Origin: Aedes albopictus
Lineage: Eukaryota > Arthropoda > Insecta > Diptera > Culicidae
DNA: 64,000 nt
NCBI RefSeq assembly: GCF_035046485.1
Contig: NC_085136.1
Span: forward strand, 158,212,754-158,276,753
Direction of reading: 5' to 3'
In this document: positions 34,025-45,001 of the stretch, one piece after another
Layout of the letters: each line of letters begins with the position of its first letter
Position numbering within the stretch: position 1 is the first letter of the stretch
The notes under the pieces: model-generated
What the model saw: the letters and a program-made list of their open reading frames with translations, nothing else
Database searches by the model: none
Told to the model about the DNA's origin: nothing
Made by a program: the position numbers and the translations under genes

Positions 34025-34548
34025 GGTCTCCGATTATCATGAAAATTTCACCAGAGGTAGAGGTCGTGGATATATGGATCATTTATGAAACTAAAAAAAT
34101 CATAGCAAGCTTTTTTCCCGTAAAACGCTAGATGAAATTTTACAATTTTTCAAAATTTTCTAAAACAATCCATACTTTAATATAATAATATCTCAAAAAC
34201 TTTACATCGTATAATAAACTTTTTTTAAAGAAATCGACGCCAAATTTCCTCAATTCAATAAAAATACATTAAGAAAACAATTTTCATGAAAATTTTTCAC
34301 CATAGAGCAAAAATATCTAAAAACACTGATAAAAGTACCATCTGTATCATAGCTTATTTTCAACAAAACATTTCTAAGCTAAACTAATGCTCTTTCTTTC
34401 GTTCTTTGACGACAAAATGGAATCTCTTACCGTTTCAGAGATATAACTGAAAAACCAACGATCAGTCGCTATTTTTTCATAGAATTCCATATATGATCAT
34501 ATTCCACGACCTCTACCGCTGGTGAAATTTTCATGAAAATCGGAGACC
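34025..34548. mobile_element. Element with 60-bp terminal inverted repeats
   Basis: The left end GGTCTCCGATTATCATGAAA returns as TTTCATGAAAATCGGAGACC at the right; the repeats continue through CACCAGxGGTAGAGGTCGTG for about 60 bases. The interior is AT-rich and non-coding. Confidence 0.82.
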
Positions 34549-34556
34549 GGTTCTAT

Positions 34557-34829
34557 GACAAAAGGTCGAAGGACAAAAGGTCGAAGGGTCAAAGGGTCGA
34601 AGGGTCTAAATGTCGAAAGGCCAAAGGTCAAAAGGTCGAAATAAAAAATAAGTAGGACAAAAGGTCGAAAATGCATGTGGTCAAAAGGCCGAAAGTTCCA
34701 AATGAAAATATAACTAGGACAAAAGGTCAAAAGGTCGGTGGGTCAAACGGTCGAAAGGTTGTAATAAAAAATAACTGGAACAAAACGTCGAAATGAAGAA
34801 GGTTGAAAGGACAAAAGCTCAAAGGATTT
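34557..34829. repeat. AAAAGGTCGA minisatellite
   Basis: A run of units of about 9-11 bases (AAAGGTCGA, AAGGGTCAA, AAAGGCCGA) is broken by three longer AT-rich pieces such as AATAAAAAATAA. It directly follows the right end of the element at 34025-34548. The complementary 77-residue frame rich in Phe-Arg-Pro-Phe is a translation of this repeat. Confidence 0.9.
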
Positions 34830-35632
34830 AGTTAGTAGTAAAACTGAAAGAACCAGGATTCGTTAGGTTCGAAAAGCGGAATTCAAATTTATTCAAGTAC
34901 CTGCAGCGCGATGTTCGCCATAAATATGTTTCGTCACTCATAATCAATTTGAATATTTGGATGGAATAAAAAGAAATGGCCAAAACGAATAGAAACATCA
35001 CGCATAAAATAGCAAAAATTCAATGCCTAATAAGTACCTACATTTAACTAGAGGTTGATAAAAACGTGACGTTGATGTCTTTTTTTTACTCTCCAAACAC
35101 TTAACCCAATTTACAGCTCTTTTGTCCACTAGGGCACTACGTGAGCAATTCCAATTAAGTTCTTTAGGGGTATCCGGATTATTTTATAATCGGATTCTCC
35201 ACCAAAAAATTAATCGAAATCCAAAATTTCATAATATTTGTTGTGCGGGAACTATTTTTAAAATGCATTTCAAGTTTGTATGGGATTTTTTTTTTGTTCG
35301 GGTCGAACTGTCATTTTATCGATTGAACTGTTATTCTTTCCACGAAAATCAAAACTGTTTTGTTATTTTAACCATCAAACAAAGCTATTGGAATCCAATA
35401 AAATCACGTTATGTATACTCGGAAAAATGAGCTCTATCGATCAGGCTATAGAAAATAGCAATATTTCATTCACTAAACAACCCAATTGGCAGCTGCACTT
35501 ACACTTGTACAGCGCCTAAATGTGTTCTATTCAAATTCTACTATATCGAACTGGTAGGCTATGTGCTATGTGCTGCTATTCTTGGTAGAATGTTAACCGC
35601 TGTGATAGTATTGACTGTCAAACGATAAACTG
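34830..35632. other. No gene seen
   Basis: AT-rich sequence. The 102-residue plus frame at 35122-35430 has no motif I recognise and no supporting context. Confidence 0.4.
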
Positions 35633-35768
35633 CATCGACCGACGCGCCACCATCTTTCGAATAGTGGTGGATGTAGGTACCTTTTTCGCGGTGTTGTTTA
35701 CGGTGAAGCAACACCGCGAAAAGGGTACCTGTGCTCTCCAACATTCGAAAAATGGTGGCGCGTCGATC
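35633..35768. mobile_element. 136-bp inverted-repeat element
   Basis: CGACGCGCCACCAT, GGTACC and TTTTCGCGGTGTTG of the left arm return inverted in the right arm around a 12-base loop (TTTACGGTGAAG). It would fold into one long hairpin. No target duplication was fixed. Confidence 0.85.
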
Positions 35769-36161
35769 GTTCTACGCTAGCGATTTTGCGGAGGGGTGAT
35801 GACGTTTGGGGGCGAATAACTCGAAAGAACGCCCTTTTTTTTAAAGAAGGCAAAATATTATGAGCAATCATATTATTAGTAAGTTCGCAAAAAAATGTTA
35901 AAATGCATTACTAGAAATAACAGCCAATTTTTTTTCAAAGAAGGCAAAATTATATAGGAAACAGTAATGATAATCACGCCTACAGCCGTAAATATGTTAC
36001 TCCAAAGAACTGCCGTTGTTCAAGAGGATGATATATATTCTACAATAAACTAGTGCCAGCTAATCTATTACATAAAGCCCAAATTGAAGGATAGATTCCC
36101 GTTCGGGACGGAAAATGTTGTCAAATCTAAGAAACATTGTGCTAGTTATACAATATACAAG
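35769..36161. other. No gene seen
   Basis: AT-rich, with TTTTTTTCAAAGAAGGCAAAAT recurring twice (near 35829 and 35931) in short form. No element ends were found. Confidence 0.35.
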
Positions 36162-36640
36162 TTTTTTGTTTTTTTTTTTTTATCTAGTTCATTTATTTGG
36201 GGCTCAATCGCGTTTAACGCTTTGCGTAGCCAAAGTTCAATTTTTGTATGATATGTACAAATGCAATCTTATATACCATAGTTAGTATGGGTCGGAGCCA
36301 GGGTACTCGTGGCAGCTCGAGGTTAGTAAGTCACAATGTTTTAAGGATGGGCTTGGAAAGGACTGTGGTTAAGGGTTCTCTGAAGCTCATCCTGGCGGTA
36401 TTTTTGGATTAGCGTTTTCGTCGCCTTATAGTGTTGATACCACTTTGTCGGTTTTCGTCTGCCGGATGGCCAGGAACAAAACACAAAAAGACAAAACAGA
36501 GAGAAAAAAACTGGGGAAGCGAACACAAGCGAATTAAACATTTATACCAGCAGAGCGAAGAAAGTCGAAAATACATCCCATGTAGGGTATCGGGATGCTT
36601 CGTTGGCATAGTCCCCTCGTTCGGCCTATCTCAACGTAAT
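36162..36640 (-). mobile_element. 3' end of a retroposed sequence with poly(A)
   Basis: On the minus strand the text ends CGATTGAGCCCCAAATAAAT, then a run of A broken by one C. The AATAAA signal lies 36192-36197. Upstream is GGTATATAAGATTGC and a 66-residue frame that ends at 36341. It looks like the 3' UTR of a LINE, perhaps of the Jockey/Juan type, but no diagnostic protein domain is left to prove this. Confidence 0.55.
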
Positions 36641-37228
36641 CCAAAAACTCAATCAAACACGCATAACTGGATATCGGAAAAACTATGCGCCAAACAACTG
36701 TAACATTTCGTTTCAATTTTAGCACTTTGGAACATTAAAATTGAATGAAAATGTCACTTTGTTTAACTTTTGTAGACGTCATAATTCTTCGACTTAGTGG
36801 GTAGTCTATACACATGATCATAAATGACATGATTGTGGAACATTTCGAAATGACTTTTCAATAACTGAACATTTGATGCGACGGTCAAAGATGCTATTTT
36901 GAACTTGTGTATTTGTTTTCAACGATTAATAACTATTTTACAAATTGAATGTGGGCCGAATATTGAGGACATTTTTCACTATGTACCCAAATCTTGGCCC
37001 ATCCGTAAAGTGACGTCAAAAACACCGATAAAAAGACGTCAACAACATTTCTTGCGTAAGAACCAGAAAGAACTAACAGGAAGAAAGATTTTGTGTGCGG
37101 TGGCTGTAAAAATATAACACAATATTAGGGTTGCGTTGTTTTCGATACTGGATTAAGAAAGAACTTTAGTTTAAGTGCTTTATTTATAGTTTTTTGAAAA
37201 TTTGGCTCCAAAAATGTAATTTAAAAGT
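36641..37228. other. No gene seen
   Basis: AT-rich flank in front of the LINE at 37240. The 72-residue frame 36899-37117 has no recognised motif. Confidence 0.4.
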
Positions 37229-37239
37229 AAGATTGGCGA

Positions 37240-39437
37240 TTATGGAAAAACTTATTGATTACTACATTAAGTCAACATATTTGAAACAAAATCCTATAAA
37301 CAATAGTCAGTTCGCTTATCAAACGGGGAAGTCGACTGTAACTGCATTACATACACTCGTTTCAAAAATAGAAAAAACATTTGAAGCGAAAGAAATTTTG
37401 CTTGCAACCTTTCTTGATATAGAAGGAGCTTTTGATAATGCTTCGCATAAATCAATGACGAGAGCAATGTTGAAGCGTGGCTTTGATATATGCATCGTGA
37501 GATGGATCTGTGAAATGTTATCAAAACGCGAAATCACATCTACGCTAGGTAGTGCATCCGTTTCCGTAAAATCCGTAAAAGGGTGTCCACAAGGAGGCGT
37601 ACTATCGCCACTTCTATGGTCACTAGTAGTGGATGAACTATTAACAAATCTGAAGTCACAAGGTTTCGAAGTAATAGGGTTTGCTGATGACATTGTTATA
37701 ATTGTCCGAGGAAAATATGACGATGTCATTACAAACAGAATGCAACGAGCCTTAGATTATACAATGCATTGGTGCGTATCTGAAGGGTTGGATATAAATC
37801 CTTCAAAAACGCACATAATTCCCTTTACAAAAAGGAAAAAGTTCAAAATTTCTGGTCTTCGTATGAAAGGAGCTTTAATGACACTTTCTAATGAAGTAAA
37901 ATACCTGGGAATCATATTAGATTCCAAACTTAATTGGAATTCACACTTAAAACAGATCATAGAAAGGGCAACAAATGCCCTATGGATATGTAAGCGAACT
38001 TTCGGAAACAAATGGGGACTAAGGCCTGCTATGATTTACTGGATATATACGGCCATTATCAGACCTAGAATCATTTATGCTTCTTTAGTATGGTGGACCA
38101 AAACTAAAGAAAAATGTAGTATCAAAAAGCTAGAAAAACTTCAAAGGCTAGCTACTGTTTGTACAACAGGTGCAATGCGCAGCACACCTACGAAAGCTTT
38201 AGATGCAATTTTGAACCTTTTGCCACTTCATCAGTTCATTCAATTGGAAGCAGACAAAAGCGCGCTTCGTATTAAGCAATACAAATCTCTCCTTGACGGT
38301 GACATCAAAGGACATTTAAGTATTTTGAAAGATATCAAAATTAATCCATTGATTACAGTCAACAATGACTGGATGGAAGCAAAATTCAATTTTGACCGTA
38401 TGTTTAATGTGATAGAACCAGATCGTACTGTTTGGACCGTGGAAGGACCACATCTTCGACCTGGATCTATAATATTTTACACTGACGGATCGAAACAAAA
38501 TGACCAAACAGGAGCAGGAGTAACAGGTCCTGGTGTAAATCTCTCAGTTTCAATGGGAAGATGGCCAACCGTCTTCCAAGCTGAAATACAAGCAATTTTG
38601 GAATGTGTTTCTATTTGTTTAAAAAGAAAGTATAAACATACTAACATTTGTATATTCTCCGATAGTCAAGCAGCTTTATCTGCTTTGAAATCGTTTACAT
38701 GTACATCAAAGATAGTATGGGAATGTGTTCTCTTACTTCAACAATTATGTATCAATAATACAGTCAATATTTACTGGGTACCAGGGCATTGTGGTATCGA
38801 TGGTAATGAAAAGGCTGATGAATTAGCCAGGATCGGATCAAACCAACCATTTCTAGGGCCAGAGCCATTTTGCGGAGTCTCAAAATGTTCTGTCAATATG
38901 GAACTCAGGAACTGGGAACAAAAGATGGTGATTACGAACTGGAGGAATGCTGTTGCATGTCGGCAATCCAAAAAATTCATAATGCCTAATATATCGAATA
39001 CAAAAAAGCTTTTACTCTTGTCAAAAAATGAACTGTGTTCGTACACAGGGCTAATTACAGGACATTGCCCTGTTAGATATCATCTGAAATTAATGGGCAA
39101 AGCTGAAAACGATATTTGTCGCTTTTGTAAGGAGGATAGTGAAACCTCCGAGCATTTATTATGCAGTTGTCCTGCTCTTTTCAACAGAAGAGCGATTTTC
39201 TTTGATAAGGGACTTTTACAGCCCTTTGAAGTATGGTTTTTAAATCCAAGTAAGGTAGTGCGTTTCATACGGCACATTATACCTAGCTGGGATGATACCT
39301 AGGTCTTGCGTTGATGATTTCTGACATATAGAAATTAATCACCTTGACAAGGTACAATTAGTAAAATGGGTTGTGTATCACAAAAGATCAAATATGGTCG
39401 CAGTGATAATATACCCGACAAAAAAAAAAAAAAAAAA
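37240..39437 (+). mobile_element. 5'-truncated LINE with reverse transcriptase and RNase H
   Basis: The insert starts at 37240, inside the reverse transcriptase, and ends with an A-run (39421-39437). GATTGGCGA flanks it (37231-37239 and 39438-39446), with two ambiguous A bases in front, so the target duplication is 9-11 bp. The 3' UTR is 39303-39420. The single long open frame suggests a recent insertion. RNase H and the GCPQGGVLSPLLW box place it in the I/LOA/Jockey superfamily region rather than RTE; exact clade not fixed. Confidence 0.92.
37242..39302 (+). CDS. LINE ORF2 C-terminal part: reverse transcriptase, RNase H and zinc finger
   Basis: Translated from the first Met inside the insert, it reads MEKLIDYYIKSTYLKQN. 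Palm boxes are ATFLDIEGAFDN, the QGG box (GCPQGGVLSPLLW) and the catalytic VIGFADDIVIIV. The middle reads VKYLGIILDSKLNWNSHL. RNase H follows with its acidic residues in FYTDGSK, FQAEIQAI, FSDSQAAL and WVPGHCGIDGNEKADELA. A CCHC-type zinc finger lies near the end (CRFCKEDSETSEHLLCSC). Codons upstream to 37194 stay open but belong to the flanking DNA. Endonuclease and ORF1 are absent, so it cannot move by itself. Confidence 0.92.
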   Translation: MEKLIDYYIKSTYLKQNPINNSQFAYQTGKSTVTALHTLVSKIEKTFEAKEILLATFLDIEGAFDNASHKSMTRAMLKRGFDICIVRWICEMLSKREITSTLGSASVSVKSVKGCPQGGVLSPLLWSLVVDELLTNLKSQGFEVIGFADDIVIIVRGKYDDVITNRMQRALDYTMHWCVSEGLDINPSKTHIIPFTKRKKFKISGLRMKGALMTLSNEVKYLGIILDSKLNWNSHLKQIIERATNALWICKRTFGNKWGLRPAMIYWIYTAIIRPRIIYASLVWWTKTKEKCSIKKLEKLQRLATVCTTGAMRSTPTKALDAILNLLPLHQFIQLEADKSALRIKQYKSLLDGDIKGHLSILKDIKINPLITVNNDWMEAKFNFDRMFNVIEPDRTVWTVEGPHLRPGSIIFYTDGSKQNDQTGAGVTGPGVNLSVSMGRWPTVFQAEIQAILECVSICLKRKYKHTNICIFSDSQAALSALKSFTCTSKIVWECVLLLQQLCINNTVNIYWVPGHCGIDGNEKADELARIGSNQPFLGPEPFCGVSKCSVNMELRNWEQKMVITNWRNAVACRQSKKFIMPNISNTKKLLLLSKNELCSYTGLITGHCPVRYHLKLMGKAENDICRFCKEDSETSEHLLCSCPALFNRRAIFFDKGLLQPFEVWFLNPSKVVRFIRHIIPSWDDT

Positions 39438-39446
39438 GATTGGCGA

Positions 39447-39683
39447 ACAAACAGAGATAATACTTCGGAAGAAATATTGAAAAAATGAGATAATTAGTGG
39501 TTCTAGTGCATAGAAAGCAATAGGCCAACGTTGTATCCACTAATAGGCCAATTTTTGTACCATAGACCAACGTTGCATACCATCGCATCGAATCTTTTCA
39601 ACTTAATTAAGTAAATTCTTGAATATTTACGTTAGTTTACTACCAATTGGTAAAACATGCAATGCCTAGAGTGTGTAATAGGG
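39447..39683. other. Short flank, no gene
   Basis: AT-rich sequence between two LINE remnants. AGGCCAA with CGTTGTATCCAC or CGTTGCATACCA occurs twice (39521 and 39562), a small local duplication. Confidence 0.4.
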
Positions 39684-40279
39684 TCAACATATTATTTTTA
39701 GTGCTATTAATTCATGAGTTATGGCCAAAATTGTCAAGGCGGCTTGCACATTAGGCCAAGGAATGGTACATATATATGTGACATCGCGGGTCCCCAACAC
39801 ATCTCTCACAAGAACAATGGGTTGTCTACCTCGGGCCTCAAGGGTATCCAAAAGTAGTGCTCTGGAGGCGTCATTATCAGGGCACTGCCAAACTACGTGG
39901 TCGATGTAATCATAACCGGAACCGCACTTAGTACAAACATTGCTCAACGCGAGGTTAATCCTGTGTAAATGCGCATCTAGCGAGTAATGGTTGTACAGTA
40001 TGCGGCAGGAAAAAATAGCGAAAGTGTTTTTCAACTTCAAACCTCATTTTCGTCCATTTGAAGTTAACCAATCAATGTTTCAACGTTCCATGATCTCTAA
40101 TAGGCTAGTTTTTTGAAAAGTTAATTAAAAATTATCCCATTTTGGTCACAAACCTTTACAGGGCGGCGCCTGAAGCTGAAGACAATCAGAATTTTCAAAC
40201 CGCAGAAAAGTACACAGGTCGCTAAATTTCGTATCCGATAAAACAAAAATTTTAATTTTATCTACAATATCATCAAATA

Positions 40280-41197
40280 TACACACTTAAATTTGATTCT
40301 TGAGCTCGGTAGAAAATTTTGCTGATCTTGAACGGCAACGTACGATTTTGCCGATATTTCGGCAATCGAAACAGCTTTACTGAGATTTACCAAACAAATT
40401 TGCCGAGATATCAGCAAACCATCTTCAAGTTACAAAGTTTGACAGAACTATTTGCTGAGAAAATCAGTAAACAAAGAAAATGCTGAAATCAGTAATGTTC
40501 TTTACCGAGATCTCGGCATTTATTCCATGCATTGCCGAATTTCAGTAATAAATAAAGCTGTCAATTTCGATTGCATCATCGGAACCAAATTCTGCAGAAC
40601 TTGAAGTGACAGAATCAAATGTGTCTTCGCCAAGATTTTCACTTAGTTTATTCGCGGAAATATACGATTGCCTTTACCAACTAGTTAAAGGAAAACGGGA
40701 AATTGTAAGAAAAGAAGAAATTATTTATATGTAAGTAGATGAATGCTTTAATCTGATTTTTTTATTGCAGAACGAAAGAAGTTGTTTTGAGAGACCTGGT
40801 GCATGTAGTGTTTGAGCTGAAACCTTTGGACAATGATGACGAATTGCGGTGTGGTACAGTGGCAATAAAACAATAAATTTCAAAATTTATACCTTAGTCA
40901 AGCAATTAATATGATGATTTTTTTTGATTTTCTTACTTTTTTATTGAATCTAATATTGTTCATGTTCTTTTTCTTCTTCTTTTTCTAAACGCAATTAAAA
41001 CAAATAAAAATAAAAAATGCCGAGATTCAGTAATTTGGTTTACTGAGAATCTCGGCAAAAATGTGACAGCTATCAGTTTTGCGATTGCCGAGATCCCGGT
41101 AAATTCATTTTTTGCTGAGATGATTGACGAGCACTCGGCGGTGCCAATCTCGGCAAATTATTTGCCGAGATTCGGCGAAAAAATCTTAGTGTGTATG
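40280..41197. mobile_element. 0.9-kb element with TACACACT ends and CTCGGCA/TCAGCAAA arrays
   Basis: The left end TACACACTTAAATTTG and the right-end complement TACACACTAAGATTTTTT are inverted. Subterminal blocks repeat TTTGCCGAGAT, CTCGGCAAA, TTTGCTGAG and ATCAGTAAAC on both strands. The design matches the element at 19114-21208. It lies between the RNase H and zinc-finger parts of the I-type LINE and is thus younger than the LINE. The inside carries no clear transposase. Confidence 0.82.
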
Positions 41198-41573
41198 TAC
41201 TTATTTCATCTTGTATGTGAAACTACATTGCTCTGGATAAAGATGGCCTGGTTTTTCATCGAATTCAAGCTAATTTTTTTACTGTTATAGTCAATTTGTT
41301 TAATGACCATTGGGCGCGCAGTTTAATGATACCCGCTTATCAGGCTTACACCCTTACACTATCACATGATAAACATCAAATATGTTCATTTTTATTTTGC
41401 AGTGCTAGAATATAGATATTGACTGATACACTGTCATGAAAAATTAGTCATATATATCCCACATTTACCGTGTAATAGTGCCTTGAACTTTTCGCATTTT
41501 TTCCTGCCGCACCCTGTATGTACATAAGCCTTGACATCACGCGAATGAAATTTCGATTTATATCCAAACCATA

Positions 41574-41786
41574 GGGTATTGTACCATTCAGGCAGGTGTA
41601 CCTATTTTGGGCACTTGTCGCTATAAGTAAGTCAATTTCAAACTGATTGATTTGATTTTTTGTACAGAGTTAGATACTGTGCGTGCCTAACTCTATACAA
41701 AATTTCAAATCAATCGGTTTGAAGTTGACTTAGTTATAGCGGCAAGTGCCCAAAATAGGTACACCTGCTCAAATGGTACAAAACCC
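41574..41786. mobile_element. TA-flanked palindromic MITE with GGGTxTTGTACCATT ends
   Basis: The left arm GGGTATTGTACCATTCAGGC, with GGTGTACCTATTTTGGGCAC, returns inverted as GTGCCCAAAATAGGTACACC and GGTACAAAACCC. TA lies outside both ends (41572-41573 and 41787-41788). Nearly the whole 213 bp is palindromic. It sits in the I-type LINE interval. Confidence 0.9.
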
Positions 41787-41995
41787 TACCTATTAGGAAT
41801 AATAGAATGTAACCACCGTCCCAGCTGGCCATCTCGCCAATCATTTTGCTAAATTTGAAGAGAACTCTGGCGAACAAAATGGAAAAATTCATCGTGTGAA
41901 ATTCTACTATCATAGATCTCACCTTCCTGTGCGTCCACCTTTGCGAGAGAGTCCGCCTTCTCATTGCCATAAATTGAGCAATGTGAGGGGACCCA

Positions 41996-42290
41996 CACAG
42001 AAAAAAAATTGTAATTAAAATTCAGCGAGAAATCGTGCACATAAAGGGAATGCTAGAGTTAGTTCATATTTACATGAGATATCATGTAAAATTACATCAC
42101 CATCGTGTAAATTTCCGCCAACCATCGCGTAAACCATCATGGACTCCAACCGGTTATGCGACTATTAGCGGAAATTTACACGATCGTAACGTAATTTTAC
42201 ATGATATCTCATGTAAATATGCACTAACTCTAGCATTCCCTTTATGTGCATGATTTCTCGCTGAATTTTACATGAATATTTTTTTCTGTG
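41996..42290. mobile_element. Palindromic MITE with CACAGAAAAAA ends, inside RNase H
   Basis: The ends CACAGAAAAAAAA and TTTTTTTCTGTG are followed by about 95-base inverted arms (AAAGGGAATGCTAGAGTTAG, TACATGAGATATCATGTAAA). Removing it with one CA restores TTTGTA-TGG-GTC-CCC, that is the RNase H text FVWVPSHC, in frame. The target duplication is CA (41994-41995 and 42291-42292). Confidence 0.92.
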
Positions 42291-44025
42291 CATACAAAGG
42301 TAGTCTTGTATGATCTTTCGACCAGTGCACCCATCTGCTCCCTTATTTTTGTAAGAAAGTAAGATGAATGTTTTACAGGTTTCATCGACCGGAGTGCCTC
42401 AATCGAACTAAGGCTATCCGAGAAGATGAAGAAATGGTCTACGGGCATGATGGAAATCATCCCCAAAGCGAAGTTGATGCTGCCAGCTCAGCAACATAAA
42501 CCGAACAAGGTTCCTGAAGTTTGCGGAAGGCGGTGATATTTTCATTGAAGACACCGAAACCAGTGGATCCATTTATGCGAGACCCATCAGTGAAGAATCT
42601 CTTACAGGTATTGACATTTTGGTACTTTTCGTTAGAAATGCGAGGAATAGATATACATCGAAGTTGATCTGGTATTCAATGAATAGCTTGTTTCATGGAC
42701 AGATCGTATTCAACAGAGGAACTGTCATTAGTGAAGTGTACACGAGGAGGGTTATAACTTGGTAGGCTTATGTCAGACGACATGTAGAACAGATAGATTC
42801 TCATGAATTTTGACTGAGTGTTCGGACTGAGCATTTCTTCGTAGTTTTCAATAACAAGTGTGTTGCTCACTCCACACTTGATAAGTAACCTTAGCGAGAG
42901 CTCCCAGAAGCGATTCTGGAGAGGTTTCACCCCTGCCAGGACCTCCCTCTAGGCTCGCATTATGCGTTGAGTGCATACATCCGAGGGCAATGCGCAAACA
43001 ACGATATTGAATTCGTTCCAGCTTTATTAGGTGGCAGTTTGCTGCTGAGTGGAAGCAGAAAGAGCCATACTCAATAACAGAGAGAATAGTCGTTTTGTAA
43101 AGTTTCATGAGGTCTTCCGGGTGAGCACCCCACCATGTTCCGGTCATTGTGCGTAGAAAATTGATCCTTTGTTCACAGTTTTGCACCAAATACTTGATTT
43201 GGGTAAACCAAGTGTCTTTTGAATCAAACCAGACCCCAAGGTATTTCGAAGTCAAAGACTGGTCGATTTTTATTCCCAAAAGATTGAGTTTTAGTTGGGC
43301 TGGGTTCCGCTTTCTAGAAAACACAACCAATTGAGTTTTTTTGCGGAGCAAACTCGATCCCTAAATCTCTTGCCCAGATTGACAGATATTATTTAGAGAA
43401 TTTTGCAATGGTCTTTGCAACATATCTGCATGTGGGCCTTTTAGAGAAACCACAGCATCATCTGCAAGTTGTCTTAGCGTGCATTGTCCTTCCAAGCAAC
43501 TATCAATGTCTTTCACGTAAAAATTATAAAGCAAGGGACTTAAACATGAGCCTTGGGGTAGGCCCATGTAACTAATTCTGGAAGTTGTCAGTTGTCCGAG
43601 AGTGAAGCTCACATGTTTTTCTGACAACAAATTATACAAGAAATTATTTAAAATTCCTGGCAGTCAACTATTGTGCAGTTTTTCTGGCAATATGCCTATG
43701 GAAACTGAATCAAAGGCGCCCTTAATATCCAAGAAGACTGAAGCCAGTTGCTCCTTTTCCGCAAATGCCAGTTGAATATCTGTTAAAAGCAACGCTAGAC
43801 AATCGTTTGTTCCTTTGCCCTTGCGAAACCCGAACTGCGTATTTGAAAGCAAGTTATTCGATTCAACCCAATGGTCGAGTCGCGATAGGATCAATTTTTC
43901 TAACAATTTCCTTGAACATGATAACATAGCAATTGGGCGGAATGAATTATGATCAGACGCTGGTTTACCAGGCTTTTGAATAGCTATTACTTTGACCTGT
44001 CTCCATGAATGAGTTGAACAGGTCT

Positions 44026-44286
44026 CTCTCTCTCTCTTCTTGGCGTAACGTCCTCACTGGGACAAAGCCTGCTTCTCAGCTTAGTGTTCTATGAGCACTT
44101 CCACAGTTATTAACTGAGAGCTTCCTCTGCCAATGACCATTTTGCATGTGTATATCGTGTGGCAGGCACGAAGATACTCTATGCCCAAGGAAGTCAAGGG
44201 GAAATTTCCTTTACGAAAAGATCCCGTCACCCTCAGCATGGTCATGCTAAATACCCGTGCGTTTACCGCCTCCGCTATATGGGCCC
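44026..44286 (-). mobile_element. Feilai: Feilai-type SINE lacking box B
   Basis: It is the complement of the full Feilai copy from the GA-rich tail (CTCTCTCTCTCTTCTTGGCG) to the head (CCGCTATATGGGCCC). The 11-bp duplication TGAACAGGTCT flanks it (44015-44025 and 44287-44297). About 22 bases covering box B are missing at 44222, where GATCC joins directly to CGTCACC. It is inserted into the I-type LINE. Confidence 0.92.
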
Positions 44287-44493
44287 TGAACAGGTCTAGT
44301 TAACCGTCTTTTCGCGATATCTGGGAGATTCTTAAGAAGATTGAACTTGATCATATCGCGTCCCGGAGCAGAATTATTTGATGAGAGAAGAGCCATAGAA
44401 AATTCCAGCATAGTGAAGGGTCTGTCCAGAGAACCGTCTCTTGAGGATGTTTCCCATGAAATCGGTTGTGCTGGGACCGAGTCTGGGCAGACC

Positions 44494-44999
44494 TAATATA
44501 CAAGTTAACGCAATGGCAGTCAAAGAACGCCCTTCATTTTATAGCTGTGGAAGTACATACTAAAAGAAGACTTCCGATATATGCAGCGGAACATAACATC
44601 GATCACAGTTTTCTTCTAGCATATATTCTCCAAAGCTCCATCTCGATAAAAGACCATGTTTTAGCTACAAGTGATTCTGAATGTACATTGCATTATTTTT
44701 AACGATGGTTTGCCTTTAAGTCCTTCAGAAATATTTTAGGCGATTCCGGAAAATCTTGTGAAATTTTTTTGTGAAAATCATGAATCAAATTGTGTCAAAA
44801 TTGCACAGCACATAGTTTAATGAAAATACTTTCAAACATATTTATCCAAGTAAAGTTTTTTTTTAAAAAAATCCGACATCTATGCAGTTTACTTTTTTCT
44901 TTTGGCAGATGACTGAGAACAAAATTTGAACATTTGTCCCAACTCTATTTCCAACTGGGATCCAACCACGCTGGGTTTACCCAGCACAAGCATGGACAC
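44494..44999. other. No gene seen
   Basis: AT-rich flank between the LINE remnant and the foldback element. The 78-residue plus frame at 44466-44702 overlaps the LINE edge and has no own motif. Confidence 0.4.
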
Positions 45000-45001
45000 T
45001 A

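Larger units (their letters stand above)
39684..44493 (-). pseudogene. I-type LINE remnant broken by nested insertions
   Basis: On the minus strand the pieces follow in protein order. 44493-44298: N-terminal part of the reverse transcriptase. 44014-43361: RT with SCSRKLLEKLILSRLDHW, QFGFRKGKGTNDCLALLL, VFLDIKGAFDSVS, MGLPQGSCLSPLLYNFYV and the catalytic LRQLADDAVVSLKG. 43351-42848: thumb (SKYLGVWFDSKDTW). 42466-42293 and 41995-41800: RNase H (FIFSDSLSSIEAL, then VWVPSHCSIYGNEKADSLA). 40040-39684: C-terminal zinc finger (CTKCGSGYDYIDHVVWQC). RNase H with this RT fits the I clade. Frameshifts and four insertions (44026, 41996, 41574, 40280) disable it. Confidence 0.88.

Noticed and set aside
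34497..34730. 77-residue Phe-Arg-Pro-Phe-rich frame
   Set aside because: It is the complement of the AAAAGGTCGA minisatellite.
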